Part shown: positions 51,899 to 60,190 of the stretch, piece by piece
Layout: each line of letters begins with the position of its first letter
How positions within the stretch are numbered: position 1 is the stretch's first letter
Source: Paracoccus laeviglucosivorans
GTDB lineage: Bacteria > Pseudomonadota > Alphaproteobacteria > Rhodobacterales > Rhodobacteraceae
NCBI RefSeq assembly: GCF_900182695.1
Contig: NZ_FXTK01000001.1
Coordinates: 124,001 to 188,000, forward strand
DNA: 64,000 bases
Direction: 5' to 3'
Notes under the pieces: generated by a model
Database searches by the model: none
What the model saw: only the letters and a program-made list of their open reading frames with translations
What the model was told of the DNA's origin: nothing
Program-made: the position numbers and the translations under genes

Positions 51899-51933
51899 TG
51901 CGACATATTTCCGGCGAAAAACGACATGTCGCA
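51899..51933. promoter_or_regulatory. Inverted repeat upstream of the FAD/GcvT gene
   Basis: TGCGACAT and ATGTCGCA are perfect 8-base arms 19 bases apart; the right arm also sits in a 10-bp palindrome CGACATGTCG (51922-51931). It lies 75-110 bases before the start codon, a good place for a repressor or activator site. The regulator is unknown. Confidence 0.5.
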
Positions 51934-51957
51934 TTTAGCCGATATTTCAGACGCAAC

Positions 51958-51979
51958 CGCCCCGCCGGAAAGCGGGGCG
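51958..51979 (-). terminator. Hairpin after the 2-hydroxyacid dehydrogenase gene
   Basis: CGCCCCGC and GCGGGGCG form an 8-bp stem with a 6-base loop just past the stop. Followed on the minus strand by GTTGC, not a T-run, so termination strength is uncertain. Confidence 0.5.
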
Positions 51980-51986
51980 CGACGGC

Positions 51987-52988
51987 TTACAACATGGACG
52001 GCACGACCAGATCCGGCGGGCGATGTCCGTCCGCGAAGGTCTTGATATTGATCAGCACTTTTTCGCCCATTTCGATCCGACCCTCGATCGTGGCGCTGCC
52101 CATATGGGGCAGCAACGCGACATTGGGCAGTTCGCGCAGGCGCGGGTTGATCTCGTGACCGTGTTCGAAAACGTCAAGGCCGGCGCCGGCAATCTCTCCG
52201 GCGCGCAGCATCCGGGTCAGGGCGTTTTCGTCGATCACCTCTCCGCGCGAGGTATTGATGACCACCGCAGTCGGTTTCAGCAGCTTCAACCGCCGCGCAT
52301 TCAGCAGATGAAAGGTCGAGGGCGTGTGTGGCGCGTTCACGCTGATGATGTCCATGCGCGCAAGCATCTGGTCCAGACTTTCCCAATAGGTCGCCTGCAA
52401 TTCGCGTTCGGTTTCAGTGCGCAGTCGGCGGCGGTTGTGGTAATGCACCTGCATCCCGAAGACATTCGCGCGCCGCGCCACGGCCTGACCGATGCGGCCC
52501 ATGCCCAGAATGCCCAGACGGCGCCCGCCGACGCGCCCGCCCAGATGCGCCGTGGGTGCCCAGCCCTGCCAGCGCCCGGCCTGCATTTCGGCCAGCCCTT
52601 CGGGAATGCGGCGCGTAACGGCAAGGATCAGCGCCATGGTCATGTCGGCAGTGTCTTCGGTGACGACCCCCGGCGTGTTCGAGACGAGGATGCCGCGCTG
52701 GCGGGCCGACTGCACGTCGATGTGATCGACGCCTGCGCCGTAATTGGCGACCAGCTTCAGCCGTTCCCCCGCCTGCGCCAGCATGTTCGCGTCGATGCGG
52801 TCGGTGACGGTCGGCACGATCACGTCGCTGTCCTGCATGGCCGCAACCAGTTGTTCGCGCGTCATCTTGCGGTCTTCATGGTTCAGCGACAGGTCGAATA
52901 GTTCGGCCATGCGGGTCTCGACCGCCTCGGGCAGGCGGCGGGTGACGGTGACCTTCAGGCGCACGCGGGCCGGATCGGCTGCTGACAT
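51987..52988 (-). CDS. 2-hydroxyacid dehydrogenase (glyoxylate reductase-like)
   Basis: A 333-residue D-isomer-specific 2-hydroxyacid dehydrogenase that interconverts 2-keto and D-2-hydroxy acids with NAD(P)H. It has the nucleotide-binding GMGRIGQAVARRANVFGM, INTSRGEVIDENAL, GLDVFEHGHEINPRL and the catalytic histidine in LLPHMGSAT. GyaR/glyoxylate reductase is the closest type, but formate or other substrates cannot be excluded. The start MSAADPARVR follows AGGGAGAG; the frame is open upstream. Confidence 0.9.
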   Translation of the reverse strand: MSAADPARVRLKVTVTRRLPEAVETRMAELFDLSLNHEDRKMTREQLVAAMQDSDVIVPTVTDRIDANMLAQAGERLKLVANYGAGVDHIDVQSARQRGILVSNTPGVVTEDTADMTMALILAVTRRIPEGLAEMQAGRWQGWAPTAHLGGRVGGRRLGILGMGRIGQAVARRANVFGMQVHYHNRRRLRTETERELQATYWESLDQMLARMDIISVNAPHTPSTFHLLNARRLKLLKPTAVVINTSRGEVIDENALTRMLRAGEIAGAGLDVFEHGHEINPRLRELPNVALLPHMGSATIEGRIEMGEKVLINIKTFADGHRPPDLVVPSML

Positions 52989-53096
52989 CAGGCTCTCCCT
53001 TGTCCGGGCCATCCCGTCTTTCCAAACCGGGTGGCTTTTGGCAAAGTGCCCGCGTTGAGGGGCCGGCACAAGACCCCGGAATTGCAGGAACGGCAG

Positions 53097-53696
53097 ATGA
53101 CGTATCAACAGGCTTTGCTGGGCGCCGCCGCGCTGGCCCTTTGGTCATGCTTCGCGGGGCCCACGCTCGCGCAGGCCACCGATCCGGGCGAGAATATCGA
53201 AAATGAGATGCCCGATGTTTCGGCAGATGCCGAAATCCAGCGCCATCAGGGCGAGGAACGCGACCCGAACCGGGGGGCTGTCACCAACCTGCCCCTGCCG
53301 CGCTATGTCAGCCTGAAGGGCGGCGAGGGCAATGCAAGGCGCGGCCCAAGCCTGTCGCATCGCGTCGATTGGGTATTCCGCCATGCCGGGATGCCGCTGC
53401 GCGTGGTTGCGGAATTCGGCCATTGGCGCCGGGTCGAGGATCAGGACGGCGCGGGCGGCTGGGTCCATTACGCCCTGCTGTCAGGTGTGCGCACGGCCAT
53501 CGTGCAGCAGGATATGCTGGAATTGCTGTCCAAGCCCGAAGAACATGCCAATGTCGTGGCACGCGCCGAAGCCGGGGCGATCGTGCGGCTGCACGAATGC
53601 ACCAAGGACTGGTGCCGCGTTTCAGGCGGCGGAGAAAAGGGCTGGGTGCCCAAGACGGCGATCTGGGGCGTCGATCCCGACGAACTGCGTGACTGA
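53097..53696 (+). CDS. Exported SH3-like domain protein
   Basis: A 199-residue protein with a signal peptide (MTYQQALLGAAALALWSCFA then cleavage near LAQA) and two SH3-like repeats: PRYVSLKGGEGNARRGPSLSH with WRRVEDQDGAGGWVH, and a second ending in WCRVSGGGEKGWV. Such bacterial SH3 domains bind cell-wall peptides. Probably periplasmic. Divergent to the dehydrogenase across 108 bases. AGGAA precedes the ATG. Confidence 0.85.
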   Translation: MTYQQALLGAAALALWSCFAGPTLAQATDPGENIENEMPDVSADAEIQRHQGEERDPNRGAVTNLPLPRYVSLKGGEGNARRGPSLSHRVDWVFRHAGMPLRVVAEFGHWRRVEDQDGAGGWVHYALLSGVRTAIVQQDMLELLSKPEEHANVVARAEAGAIVRLHECTKDWCRVSGGGEKGWVPKTAIWGVDPDELRD

Positions 53697-53703
53697 AAAA
53701 TAC

Positions 53704-53728
53704 GGGCCGCCACAGTGGGCGGCCCTTT
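53704..53728. terminator. Terminator between the SH3 gene and a convergent lipoprotein gene
   Basis: GGGCCGCC and GGCGGCCC form an 8-bp stem with a 6-base loop followed by TTTCC; a preceding AAAAATA gives a T-run for the opposite strand. Confidence 0.7.
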
Positions 53729-53751
53729 CCTTGTCGCGGCAAGGTCGTCGG

Positions 53752-54189
53752 TTACATCGACTGACCCACCAGCGAGTCGGTGCTGGCGCTGGCTTTCATA
53801 CACTGGAAATAGGTCAGCGTGATCGAATCCTCGGTCATGCGCAGCGTGCCGTCGGGGCGCGTCTGCAGGTCCACGATGCGGTTGCCCGCAGCGGGCGAAC
53901 CTTCGCAGGCCAGCGTGACGCGGGTGCGGTTCACCTGACGTTCGGAGCTGGCGATCGTGCAGGATGCACCGGGGAACATGAACTTGTTGCCGTCGATCAC
54001 CAGGCTTTTATCGCTGGTCGGGTCGCCGCAATCCGAGGCGAGCAGGTTATACGTGCCGTTCAGCGCGCTGGATTGCGCCATCGGACCGGGCGTATCTTCG
54101 GGCACGGCGGGGGCGATCTGATCGCATGCCGCAATCGCACCCAACGCCGTCACCGCAACAAGCGCGAGCAGGGGCTTGTTCATTTTCAT
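53752..54189 (-). CDS. Small putative lipoprotein
   Basis: A 145-residue protein with a lipoprotein signal (MKMNKPLLALVAVTALGAIA then lipobox IAAC). The mature part has four further cysteines (CGDP, SCTI, ACEG, QCMK) that could form two disulfides, and a small beta-rich domain. No family recognised. It lies 19 bases beyond the M3 peptidase stop on the same strand. Confidence 0.78.
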   Translation of the reverse strand: MKMNKPLLALVAVTALGAIAACDQIAPAVPEDTPGPMAQSSALNGTYNLLASDCGDPTSDKSLVIDGNKFMFPGASCTIASSERQVNRTRVTLACEGSPAAGNRIVDLQTRPDGTLRMTEDSITLTYFQCMKASASTDSLVGQSM

Positions 54190-54208
54190 TGCTACTTCTC
54201 CCTTTGTT

Positions 54209-56245
54209 TCAGGAAGCGTCGGTCAAAAGGCCGCGTCCTTTCAACAAAGCGTGAACCCCCGGTTTTCGTTCCCTAAATTTCAGCCAAAGTTCATCTGCGG
54301 GCAAAGAATCCCCTTTTGAAAGGATCCATTCCTCCAGTTTTTGGGCAGTTTCGGGGTCGAACGCGCTGCCTTTTTCCATGAACGCCTCGAAGGCGTCGGC
54401 ATCCATGACTTCGGACCACATATAGCTGTAGTAACCCGCGCTATAACCATCCCCAGAAAAGACATGCGCAAAATGCGGCGTCGCGTGCCGCATTGGAATG
54501 GCAGCGGGCGCGCCCAGTTCGGCCAGAATTTCGGCCTGCCGGGCCATGGGATCTTTGGGCGGCAAGCCGCTGTGGAAATCCAGATCGACCAGCGCGCTTT
54601 CCAGATATTCGGTCGTGGCAAATCCCTGATCGGCATTTCCGGCGGCCAGAATACGGTCGCGCAGATCGGCGGGCAGGGCCGCGCCGGTTTCCGCGTGGCG
54701 GGCATGGCGGTCCAGCACCTCGGGCTGTTCCAGCCAATGTTCGAAAAGCTGGCTGGGCAGTTCCACGAAATCCCGCGCGACCGAAGTGCCCGAGATCGAG
54801 GGCCATGTCACATCCGACAGGATATTGTGCAGCGCGTGGCCGAATTCGTGAAACAGCGTATGCGCGTCATCCCAGGACAGATAGGCGGGCGCGCCTTTTT
54901 CCTCGGGCGGGGTGAAGTTGCACACGTTGATGACAATGGGCCGTTGGCCTGTGCCGATCTTGTGCTGCGATTGCAGCGTGGAGCACCATGCCCCCGAGCG
55001 TTTGCAGGGCCGCGCATAGAAATCGCCCAGAAAGACCGCAAGGCGTTCGCCGTTTCGCGTCACCTCCCATGCGCGGGTATCGGGCGACCAAAGCGGCGCG
55101 TCGAATTCCCGCATCTCGATCCCGAACAGTCGGTGCGCGGTGTCAAAGACCGCGCCGATCATCGCCTCAAGCGTCAGATAGGGTTTGACCTCGGCCTCAT
55201 CCAGATCGTGTTCGGCCTTGCGGCGGCGTTCTGCATAGAAACGCCAGTCCCAGGGCTCAAGCGCGCCATTGATGCCGTCGGCGTTCAGCATTTCGCCAAA
55301 GCGGGCGGCATCAGCGGCGGCACGCGCCTTGGCCGGTTCCCAGACCTGCATCAGCAGCGCCCGGACGTTGTCGGCATTGCCCGCCATTTCCGGCTCCAGC
55401 TTATAGCTGGCGAAATCGGCGTAACCCAGCAGCGTGGCGCGTTCATGGCGCAGCGCAAGGATTTCGGCGGCGATGGGGCGGTTGTCGGTGGCCGCACCCC
55501 CTGCCCCCGAACCGTCACCCCGTGCAGCCCATGCCCGCCACGCGGTTTCACGCAAGGCCCGGTCGGTCGCATATTCCAGAAACGGCACGATCAGCGACCG
55601 GTTCAGCGTCACGATCTGCCCGTCCAGCCCGCGTTCCTTGGCCGCGGCGCGCATGGACCGGACCAGCCAATCGGGCAGCCCGGCCAGCCCGTCATCGGCA
55701 ACTGCCATGGTGAAATCGCGTTCGTCGGTCAGCATGTTCTGCGCGAATTGCGTGGATAGCACCGCCAGCCTTTCGCGGATTGCGGCCATGCGGTCGCGTG
55801 CCGCGCCCGTCAGCCCTGCGCCAGCGCGGCGCAAGCCCCGCAGCGTCAGCTCGGTCAGGCGGCAATCTTCGGGCGAAAGCTCGTCACGGTCCTGCATCAC
55901 TGCCTCGACGCGGTCAAACAGGCGCGGGTCCATGCTGACCTTGCTGCCATGCGCGGCCAGACGCGGCGCGATCTGGCGTTGCAGGTCTTCGCGCGCCGGG
56001 TTCGAATCAACGCCGGTCAGGGTGTAGAAAATTGCGCAAAGCCGGTTCAGCGGCTCTTCGGCCATTTCCAACGCGGCGACGGTGTTCTGGAAATCGGGGG
56101 GCGCCGCGTTGGAGGCGATGGCTTCGACCGCGGCAGCAGCCTTGGTCAGACAGGCATCAAATGCCGGGGCAAAGTCCCCATCCGCGATCAGGTCAAAGCG
56201 CGGCAGGCCAAGCGGGCCGGTCCAGTTGGTGATTTCCGGGTTCAT
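54209..56245 (-). CDS. M3 family oligopeptidase
   Basis: A 678-residue cytoplasmic zinc metallopeptidase of the oligopeptidase A / peptidyl-dipeptidase group. The zinc motif is FHEFGHALHN near residue 465, with the third ligand further along; N-terminal text WTGPLGLPRFDLI and the final KPGVHALLKGRGL fit the family. It degrades short peptides. It follows the MoeB/ThiF-like gene by 30 bases in what may be one operon from infC. Confidence 0.95.
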   Translation of the reverse strand: MNPEITNWTGPLGLPRFDLIADGDFAPAFDACLTKAAAAVEAIASNAAPPDFQNTVAALEMAEEPLNRLCAIFYTLTGVDSNPAREDLQRQIAPRLAAHGSKVSMDPRLFDRVEAVMQDRDELSPEDCRLTELTLRGLRRAGAGLTGAARDRMAAIRERLAVLSTQFAQNMLTDERDFTMAVADDGLAGLPDWLVRSMRAAAKERGLDGQIVTLNRSLIVPFLEYATDRALRETAWRAWAARGDGSGAGGAATDNRPIAAEILALRHERATLLGYADFASYKLEPEMAGNADNVRALLMQVWEPAKARAAADAARFGEMLNADGINGALEPWDWRFYAERRRKAEHDLDEAEVKPYLTLEAMIGAVFDTAHRLFGIEMREFDAPLWSPDTRAWEVTRNGERLAVFLGDFYARPCKRSGAWCSTLQSQHKIGTGQRPIVINVCNFTPPEEKGAPAYLSWDDAHTLFHEFGHALHNILSDVTWPSISGTSVARDFVELPSQLFEHWLEQPEVLDRHARHAETGAALPADLRDRILAAGNADQGFATTEYLESALVDLDFHSGLPPKDPMARQAEILAELGAPAAIPMRHATPHFAHVFSGDGYSAGYYSYMWSEVMDADAFEAFMEKGSAFDPETAQKLEEWILSKGDSLPADELWLKFRERKPGVHALLKGRGLLTDAS

Positions 56246-56275
56246 GCGAGCCTCCGTAAAGTTGGCCCGAGTCTT

Positions 56276-57268
56276 TCACCCCTGCCGGAAATGTCCAGAG
56301 CCGCAGACCGGGCAATCGACGCGACGGCGAATTTTCACGGTGCGGTTTTCGCCATAAAGGCCGTCAAAGATCATCATCCGACCCCGCAGCGCCTCTCCGG
56401 TGCCTGCGATCAGTTTGATCGCTTCAAGCGCCATCATGCTGCCAAGGATGCCGGGCAAGGGGCCGACCACGCCCGCCTCGGCGCAGCTTGGGGCAAGGCC
56501 TGGCGCGGGCGCGTCGGGAAAGATGCAGGCCATGCAGGGCGCATCGCGGCGGGGATCCCAGACGGTCAACTGACCTTCCCATTGCGCGATGGAACCGGCG
56601 ACCAGCGGCACGCCTGCCGCCACGCAGGCCGCGTTCACCGCCTGACGCGCGGCGAATGTGTCCGTGCCGTCAATCACCAGATCATGCTGCGCGATCAGGT
56701 CGGTATCCTCAGGTCCGATGCGCCTGTCCAACGTCTGCACCTGAACATGCGGGTTCAGCGCCAGCATCGCGTCGCGCGCGGCCTCGACCTTAGGACGGCC
56801 TTCGTCGCGGGCTGCGAAGATCACCTGCCGCTGCAGGTTCGACAAGCTGACACGGTCGTCATCGGCCACCGTGATGCGCCCGACGCCCGCCGCCGCCAGA
56901 TACAGCAGCACCGGGGCGCCCAGGCCGCCTGCGCCCACGACCAGCACGCGGGCACGCTTCAGCGCCGCCTGCCCCGGCCCGCCCAATTCGCGCAGGACGA
57001 TGTGGCGGGCGTAGCGGTCGATTTCGGCATCGGGGATCGTCGGGCTTTCGGCCACGGGCCGCGCCTTGCGGTGCAGATGCCGCAGCCCGGCGCCATAGGC
57101 CAGCACCAGCGCGGCAACGACGCCCCCGACCAGCCACAGACGCGGATCGCGCGCCACGCTCAGGGCCGCCAGCCAGACCAGCGCGACACCGGCCCAGACA
57201 TAGCGCGCGGGCCAATGCAAAAGCCGCCCTGCAACAAGCAGAGCGGCCATGAGAATCAGCCAGATCAA
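56276..57268 (-). CDS. MoeB/ThiF-family adenylyltransferase with N-terminal membrane helices
   Basis: A 330-residue protein of the HesA/MoeB/ThiF group, which adenylates the C-terminal glycine of ubiquitin-like sulfur carriers (MoaD or ThiS). It has GAGGLGAPVLLYLAAAGVG, SNLQRQVIF, ALNPHVQVQ, DGTDTFAARQAVN and cysteine pairs CMAC and CPVC that may bind zinc. Unusually, the first 75 residues contain two to three hydrophobic helices, so it is probably membrane-attached. The TTG start with GGCGGGGA upstream is preferred; an ATG six codons later is possible. Confidence 0.85.
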   Translation of the reverse strand: MIWLILMAALLVAGRLLHWPARYVWAGVALVWLAALSVARDPRLWLVGGVVAALVLAYGAGLRHLHRKARPVAESPTIPDAEIDRYARHIVLRELGGPGQAALKRARVLVVGAGGLGAPVLLYLAAAGVGRITVADDDRVSLSNLQRQVIFAARDEGRPKVEAARDAMLALNPHVQVQTLDRRIGPEDTDLIAQHDLVIDGTDTFAARQAVNAACVAAGVPLVAGSIAQWEGQLTVWDPRRDAPCMACIFPDAPAPGLAPSCAEAGVVGPLPGILGSMMALEAIKLIAGTGEALRGRMMIFDGLYGENRTVKIRRRVDCPVCGSGHFRQG

Positions 57269-57272
57269 GCGA

Positions 57273-57734
57273 TCATCCCCGCCCGGTCGAGCCGAAACCG
57301 CCCGCGCCGCGCGCCGTGCCGTCCAGCGCATCCACGATGACATAGGCCGCGCGGGTGACGGGCGCGATGACCGCCTGCGCGATCCGTTCGCCATGCTGGA
57401 TGGTATAGGGGGCGGCACCAAGGTTGATCATGATGACGCCCAGCGGCCCGCGATAATCGCTGTCGATCGTGCCGGGGGTGTTGGGCAGCGTCACCCCATG
57501 CTTCAGCGCCAGGCTGGAGCGGGGGCGGATCTGCATCTCATATCCTTCGGGGATCTGGACGCGCAGGCCAGTCGCCACCAAGGCGATTTGGCCGGGGGCC
57601 AGCACCAGCTCGGCCCCGCCAAGATCGGCGCGCAGGTCGGCACCAGCCGAGCCCGCCGTCTGGTATTCGGGCAAGGGCAGCGCCGGATCGGCACCGGGTT
57701 CGCGCAGAACCTGAATCGTCACCGGCGCTGTCAT
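57273..57734 (-). CDS. dut: dUTP diphosphatase
   Basis: A 153-residue trimeric dUTPase that cleaves dUTP to dUMP, keeping uracil out of DNA. All motifs are visible: [48 protein letters not shown] and the C-terminal GAGGFGSTG. It starts two bases after the infC stop and ends four bases before the MoeB/ThiF-like gene, so it belongs to the infC transcription unit. Confidence 0.96.
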   Translation of the reverse strand: MTAPVTIQVLREPGADPALPLPEYQTAGSAGADLRADLGGAELVLAPGQIALVATGLRVQIPEGYEMQIRPRSSLALKHGVTLPNTPGTIDSDYRGPLGVIMINLGAAPYTIQHGERIAQAVIAPVTRAAYVIVDALDGTARGAGGFGSTGRG

Positions 57735-57736
57735 GC

Positions 57737-58276
57737 TTATTTCGGCGCGATCATCATGACCATCTGGCGGCCTTCCAGCTTGGGCATGGATTCGATCTTG
57801 CCCGCTTCGCCGACATCGCCGGCCACGCGGTTCAGAAGTTCCAGACCAAGCTGCTGGTGCGCCATTTCCCGGCCGCGGAAACGCAGGGTGACCTTCACCT
57901 TGTCGCCTTCCCCCAGGAATTTCATGACCGAGCGCATCTTGACGTCGTAATCATGCGTATCCGTGCCAGGACGGAACTTGATTTCCTTGATCTCGATGAC
58001 TTTTTGCTTTTTCCGCGCCTCGGCTTCGCGTTTTTGCTGTTCATACTTGAACTTGCCAAGGTCCATGATCTTGCAGACCGGCGGCACGGCGTTGGGCGAG
58101 ATCTCGACCAGATCCAGCCCGGCCTGCTCGGCCAGCTCCAATCCGCGCGCGGGCGTCACGACCCCGATGTTTTCGCCTTCCGCACCGATCAGACGGATTT
58201 CAGCAACACGGATGCGTTCGTTGACGCGCGGGCCGGTGTCACGGGTGGGCGGAGCGTTATGCGGTCTGCGAGCTAT
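57737..58276 (-). CDS. infC: Translation initiation factor IF-3 with ATA start codon
   Basis: A 179-residue IF-3, which keeps 30S subunits free and checks start-codon pairing. Family text: [47 protein letters not shown] and [15 protein letters not shown]. No ATG, GTG or TTG fits the normal N-terminus ([11 protein letters not shown]). An ATA at this position lies eight bases after a clear AAGGAAG Shine-Dalgarno. Rare start codons are a hallmark of infC because IF-3 rejects them, giving autoregulation. An ATA two codons upstream is too close to the Shine-Dalgarno. The next in-frame ATG would add 20 residues with no ribosome site. Confidence 0.92.
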   Translation of the reverse strand: MARRPHNAPPTRDTGPRVNERIRVAEIRLIGAEGENIGVVTPARGLELAEQAGLDLVEISPNAVPPVCKIMDLGKFKYEQQKREAEARKKQKVIEIKEIKFRPGTDTHDYDVKMRSVMKFLGEGDKVKVTLRFRGREMAHQQLGLELLNRVAGDVGEAGKIESMPKLEGRQMVMMIAPK

Positions 58277-58278
58277 GG

Positions 58279-58331
58279 CTATCTTCCTTGTATCGCCTAA
58301 AGGGTTTGCGCGGTTAGATAGTCGCGCAAAC
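58279..58331 (-). promoter_or_regulatory. infC: infC leader hairpin with a possible pseudoknot
   Basis: On the minus strand GTTTGCGCG and CGCGCAAAC form a perfect 9-bp stem (58331-58304) with loop ACTATCTAAC. Six loop bases, CTATCT, are complementary to AGATAG (58284-58279), which sits between the Shine-Dalgarno and the ATA start. Pairing would make a pseudoknot that could block ribosome binding. The stem is certain from sequence; the pseudoknot is inference. Confidence 0.5.
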
Positions 58332-58494
58332 GCCATAATTCAACCGGATTCGCAGCCAAACACCGCGGTTCTGCAGCCGAATCGCTGTCTTGGCGGGTCA
58401 TTCAGCCGATGGTTGAACGATTGTCGTGGCCGATCCTTTACGATGGTCGCGGCCCCATGTCATAGATGTCGCAAAGACCGCGACGGAGACACGG

Positions 58495-59145
58495 ATGAGG
58501 ATCGTTCCAGCCCTTGCCTTGATGGTGGCCGCCCTGCTTGGCGGCGCATGGTATTGGAGCGGTGGCGACCCCGCCAAGTTCCTGCGCATCGGCGAAGAAC
58601 CTCTGGTCCCCGCAAATGATGCAACCGACCCCGCGCCGGTGCCTGCCGAACCCGTCCAGCCCGAAGCCGCGGCCGCCGCAGGGGATGCGGCCGATGCTGC
58701 CGCAGACGCGGCGGCGATTGCCGCAGACATCGCGGCCGAGGCCCATTCCGCCGCGCAAGGCAACGACAATCCCGCCGCCGCACAGGCCGAAGCCGCCGCC
58801 GAGGAAGCGATTGCCGCAGCGGACCGCGCCGCAGATGCCGCAGCCGCCAGCGCGGGGGCAGATAACAGCGCCCAGGCCGAGGCCGCAGCCCATGCCGCCG
58901 GGGCCGCAGCCTTGGCCGCCGCAACCGCGACGCGCGAAGCAGGCTCTGCCGCGACCGAGGCTGCCCAGACCGATCCCGCGCTGACGCCCGCCGGTTTCGA
59001 CGCGGCGCGCATCGGCCAGATGATCGACGATGCCGACCTGCCGGATGCCCGCAAGTCTGAGCTGCGCGCGGCCCTGCAGGCGGCCAGCGACGACCCGGCC
59101 CGCATTTCCGAACTGCTTGGCCGGATCGGAACCGACCTGCCATGA
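58495..59145 (+). CDS. Membrane-anchored Ala-rich coiled-coil-like protein
   Basis: A 216-residue protein with one N-terminal helix (IVPALALMVAALLGGAWYW) then about 130 residues of very Ala-rich, Glu/Asp-containing sequence likely to form a long helix, and a small C-terminal domain (TPAGFDAARIGQMIDDADLP onward). No family recognised. Base composition is skewed by the alanine codons, which also open long false frames on the other strand. GGAGAC precedes the ATG. It overlaps the next gene as ATGA and is divergent to infC. Confidence 0.7.
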   Translation: MRIVPALALMVAALLGGAWYWSGGDPAKFLRIGEEPLVPANDATDPAPVPAEPVQPEAAAAAGDAADAAADAAAIAADIAAEAHSAAQGNDNPAAAQAEAAAEEAIAAADRAADAAAASAGADNSAQAEAAAHAAGAAALAAATATREAGSAATEAAQTDPALTPAGFDAARIGQMIDDADLPDARKSELRAALQAASDDPARISELLGRIGTDLP

Positions 59146-60017
59146 GCCATCCGCCGCTTGCCGAGTTTCTGAAGAACGCACCGGACCGGCTGGCGAAAGG
59201 CCCCATCGCGATCCTGCTGATCGAAGATGCGGTGGCCGTCGGCCCCACGCTGACGCATCACATAAAGGCCGGGTTCAAGCTGATCATTGCGCTTTCGGCG
59301 GAACCCCTGCCCGCCCATGTCCTGCCCGAAGATGGCGCGGACCGCATCGTGAACCTGCGCCACGACGCGCGCAACGGACGCGCACATGTCACGGCAGTCA
59401 ATGCGGTGATCGATGCGGCGCCGCCCAATACATGGATCTATTACGGCTATAACGCCGAATTCCTGTTCTATCCCTTCTCGGAAAGCCGCACGGTCGGCGA
59501 GATGCTGGCATTCCATACCGAGGAACGCCGCCGCTCGATGCTGACCTATGTGATCGACCTTTACGCGCCGGACCTGAATCGCTTTCCCGACGCGGTCAGC
59601 ATGAACGAGGCGATGTTCGACCGCACCGGATATTTCGCGCTTGGCCGGACGGATCGCGACGGCAATTTCCTGGACCGGCAGCTGGATTTTCACGGCGGCC
59701 TGCGCTGGCGCTTCGAAGAACACGTGCCTGCCGACCGCCGCCGTATCGACCGCATCGCACTGTTTCGCACCCAGCCCGAACTGCGCCTGTTGCCCGATCA
59801 CCGTTTCAACGTCGAGGAATACAACACCTATTCCTGCCCGTGGCACCACAATCTGACAGCGGCCATCGCGTCGTTCCGTGTCGCAAAGGCATTGGCGCGC
59901 AACCCCGGATCGCGCCACCAGATCCACAGCTTTTCCTGGCGTAATTCGCATCCCTTCCGCTGGCATTCGCAGCAGTTGATGGATTTCGGCCTGATGGAGC
60001 CGGGCCAGTGGTTTTGA
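59142..60017 (+). CDS. Conserved hypothetical protein, perhaps a degenerate glycosyltransferase-like fold
   Basis: A 291-residue soluble protein without signal peptide or membrane helix. It begins with an alternating strand/helix pattern (IAILLIEDAVAVGPTLTHHI, FKLIIALSAEP) like the start of a GT-A glycosyltransferase; where such enzymes carry a metal-binding DxD there is YYGYNAEFLFYPF instead. The C-terminal half is rich in Arg, His and Trp. I do not recognise an exact family. Translation is coupled to the Ala-rich anchored protein. 173 bases to fabA show nothing clear. Confidence 0.7.
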   Translation: MSHPPLAEFLKNAPDRLAKGPIAILLIEDAVAVGPTLTHHIKAGFKLIIALSAEPLPAHVLPEDGADRIVNLRHDARNGRAHVTAVNAVIDAAPPNTWIYYGYNAEFLFYPFSESRTVGEMLAFHTEERRRSMLTYVIDLYAPDLNRFPDAVSMNEAMFDRTGYFALGRTDRDGNFLDRQLDFHGGLRWRFEEHVPADRRRIDRIALFRTQPELRLLPDHRFNVEEYNTYSCPWHHNLTAAIASFRVAKALARNPGSRHQIHSFSWRNSHPFRWHSQQLMDFGLMEPGQWF

Positions 60018-60190
60018 AGCCCGACCTGTCCTTTCGCGCGGCAATCACGGACGAAATCGCGCAATAAGCTGCGGGCCTTGCACCCAGACGTGGCCCAATG
60101 ATAGACCGAGGGCCAAGGTTTCGCGCCGGGTCGTCCCGATGCGGGTGCCACGAATTGACGCCACGTCGGACCAATGGAGACCAGACGCAT

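Noticed and set aside
58398..60044. Open frame of 548 codons on the minus strand opposite the Ala-rich gene
   Set aside because: Repeated alanine codons remove stops on the other strand; the plus-strand frames have ribosome sites and an ATGA overlap.
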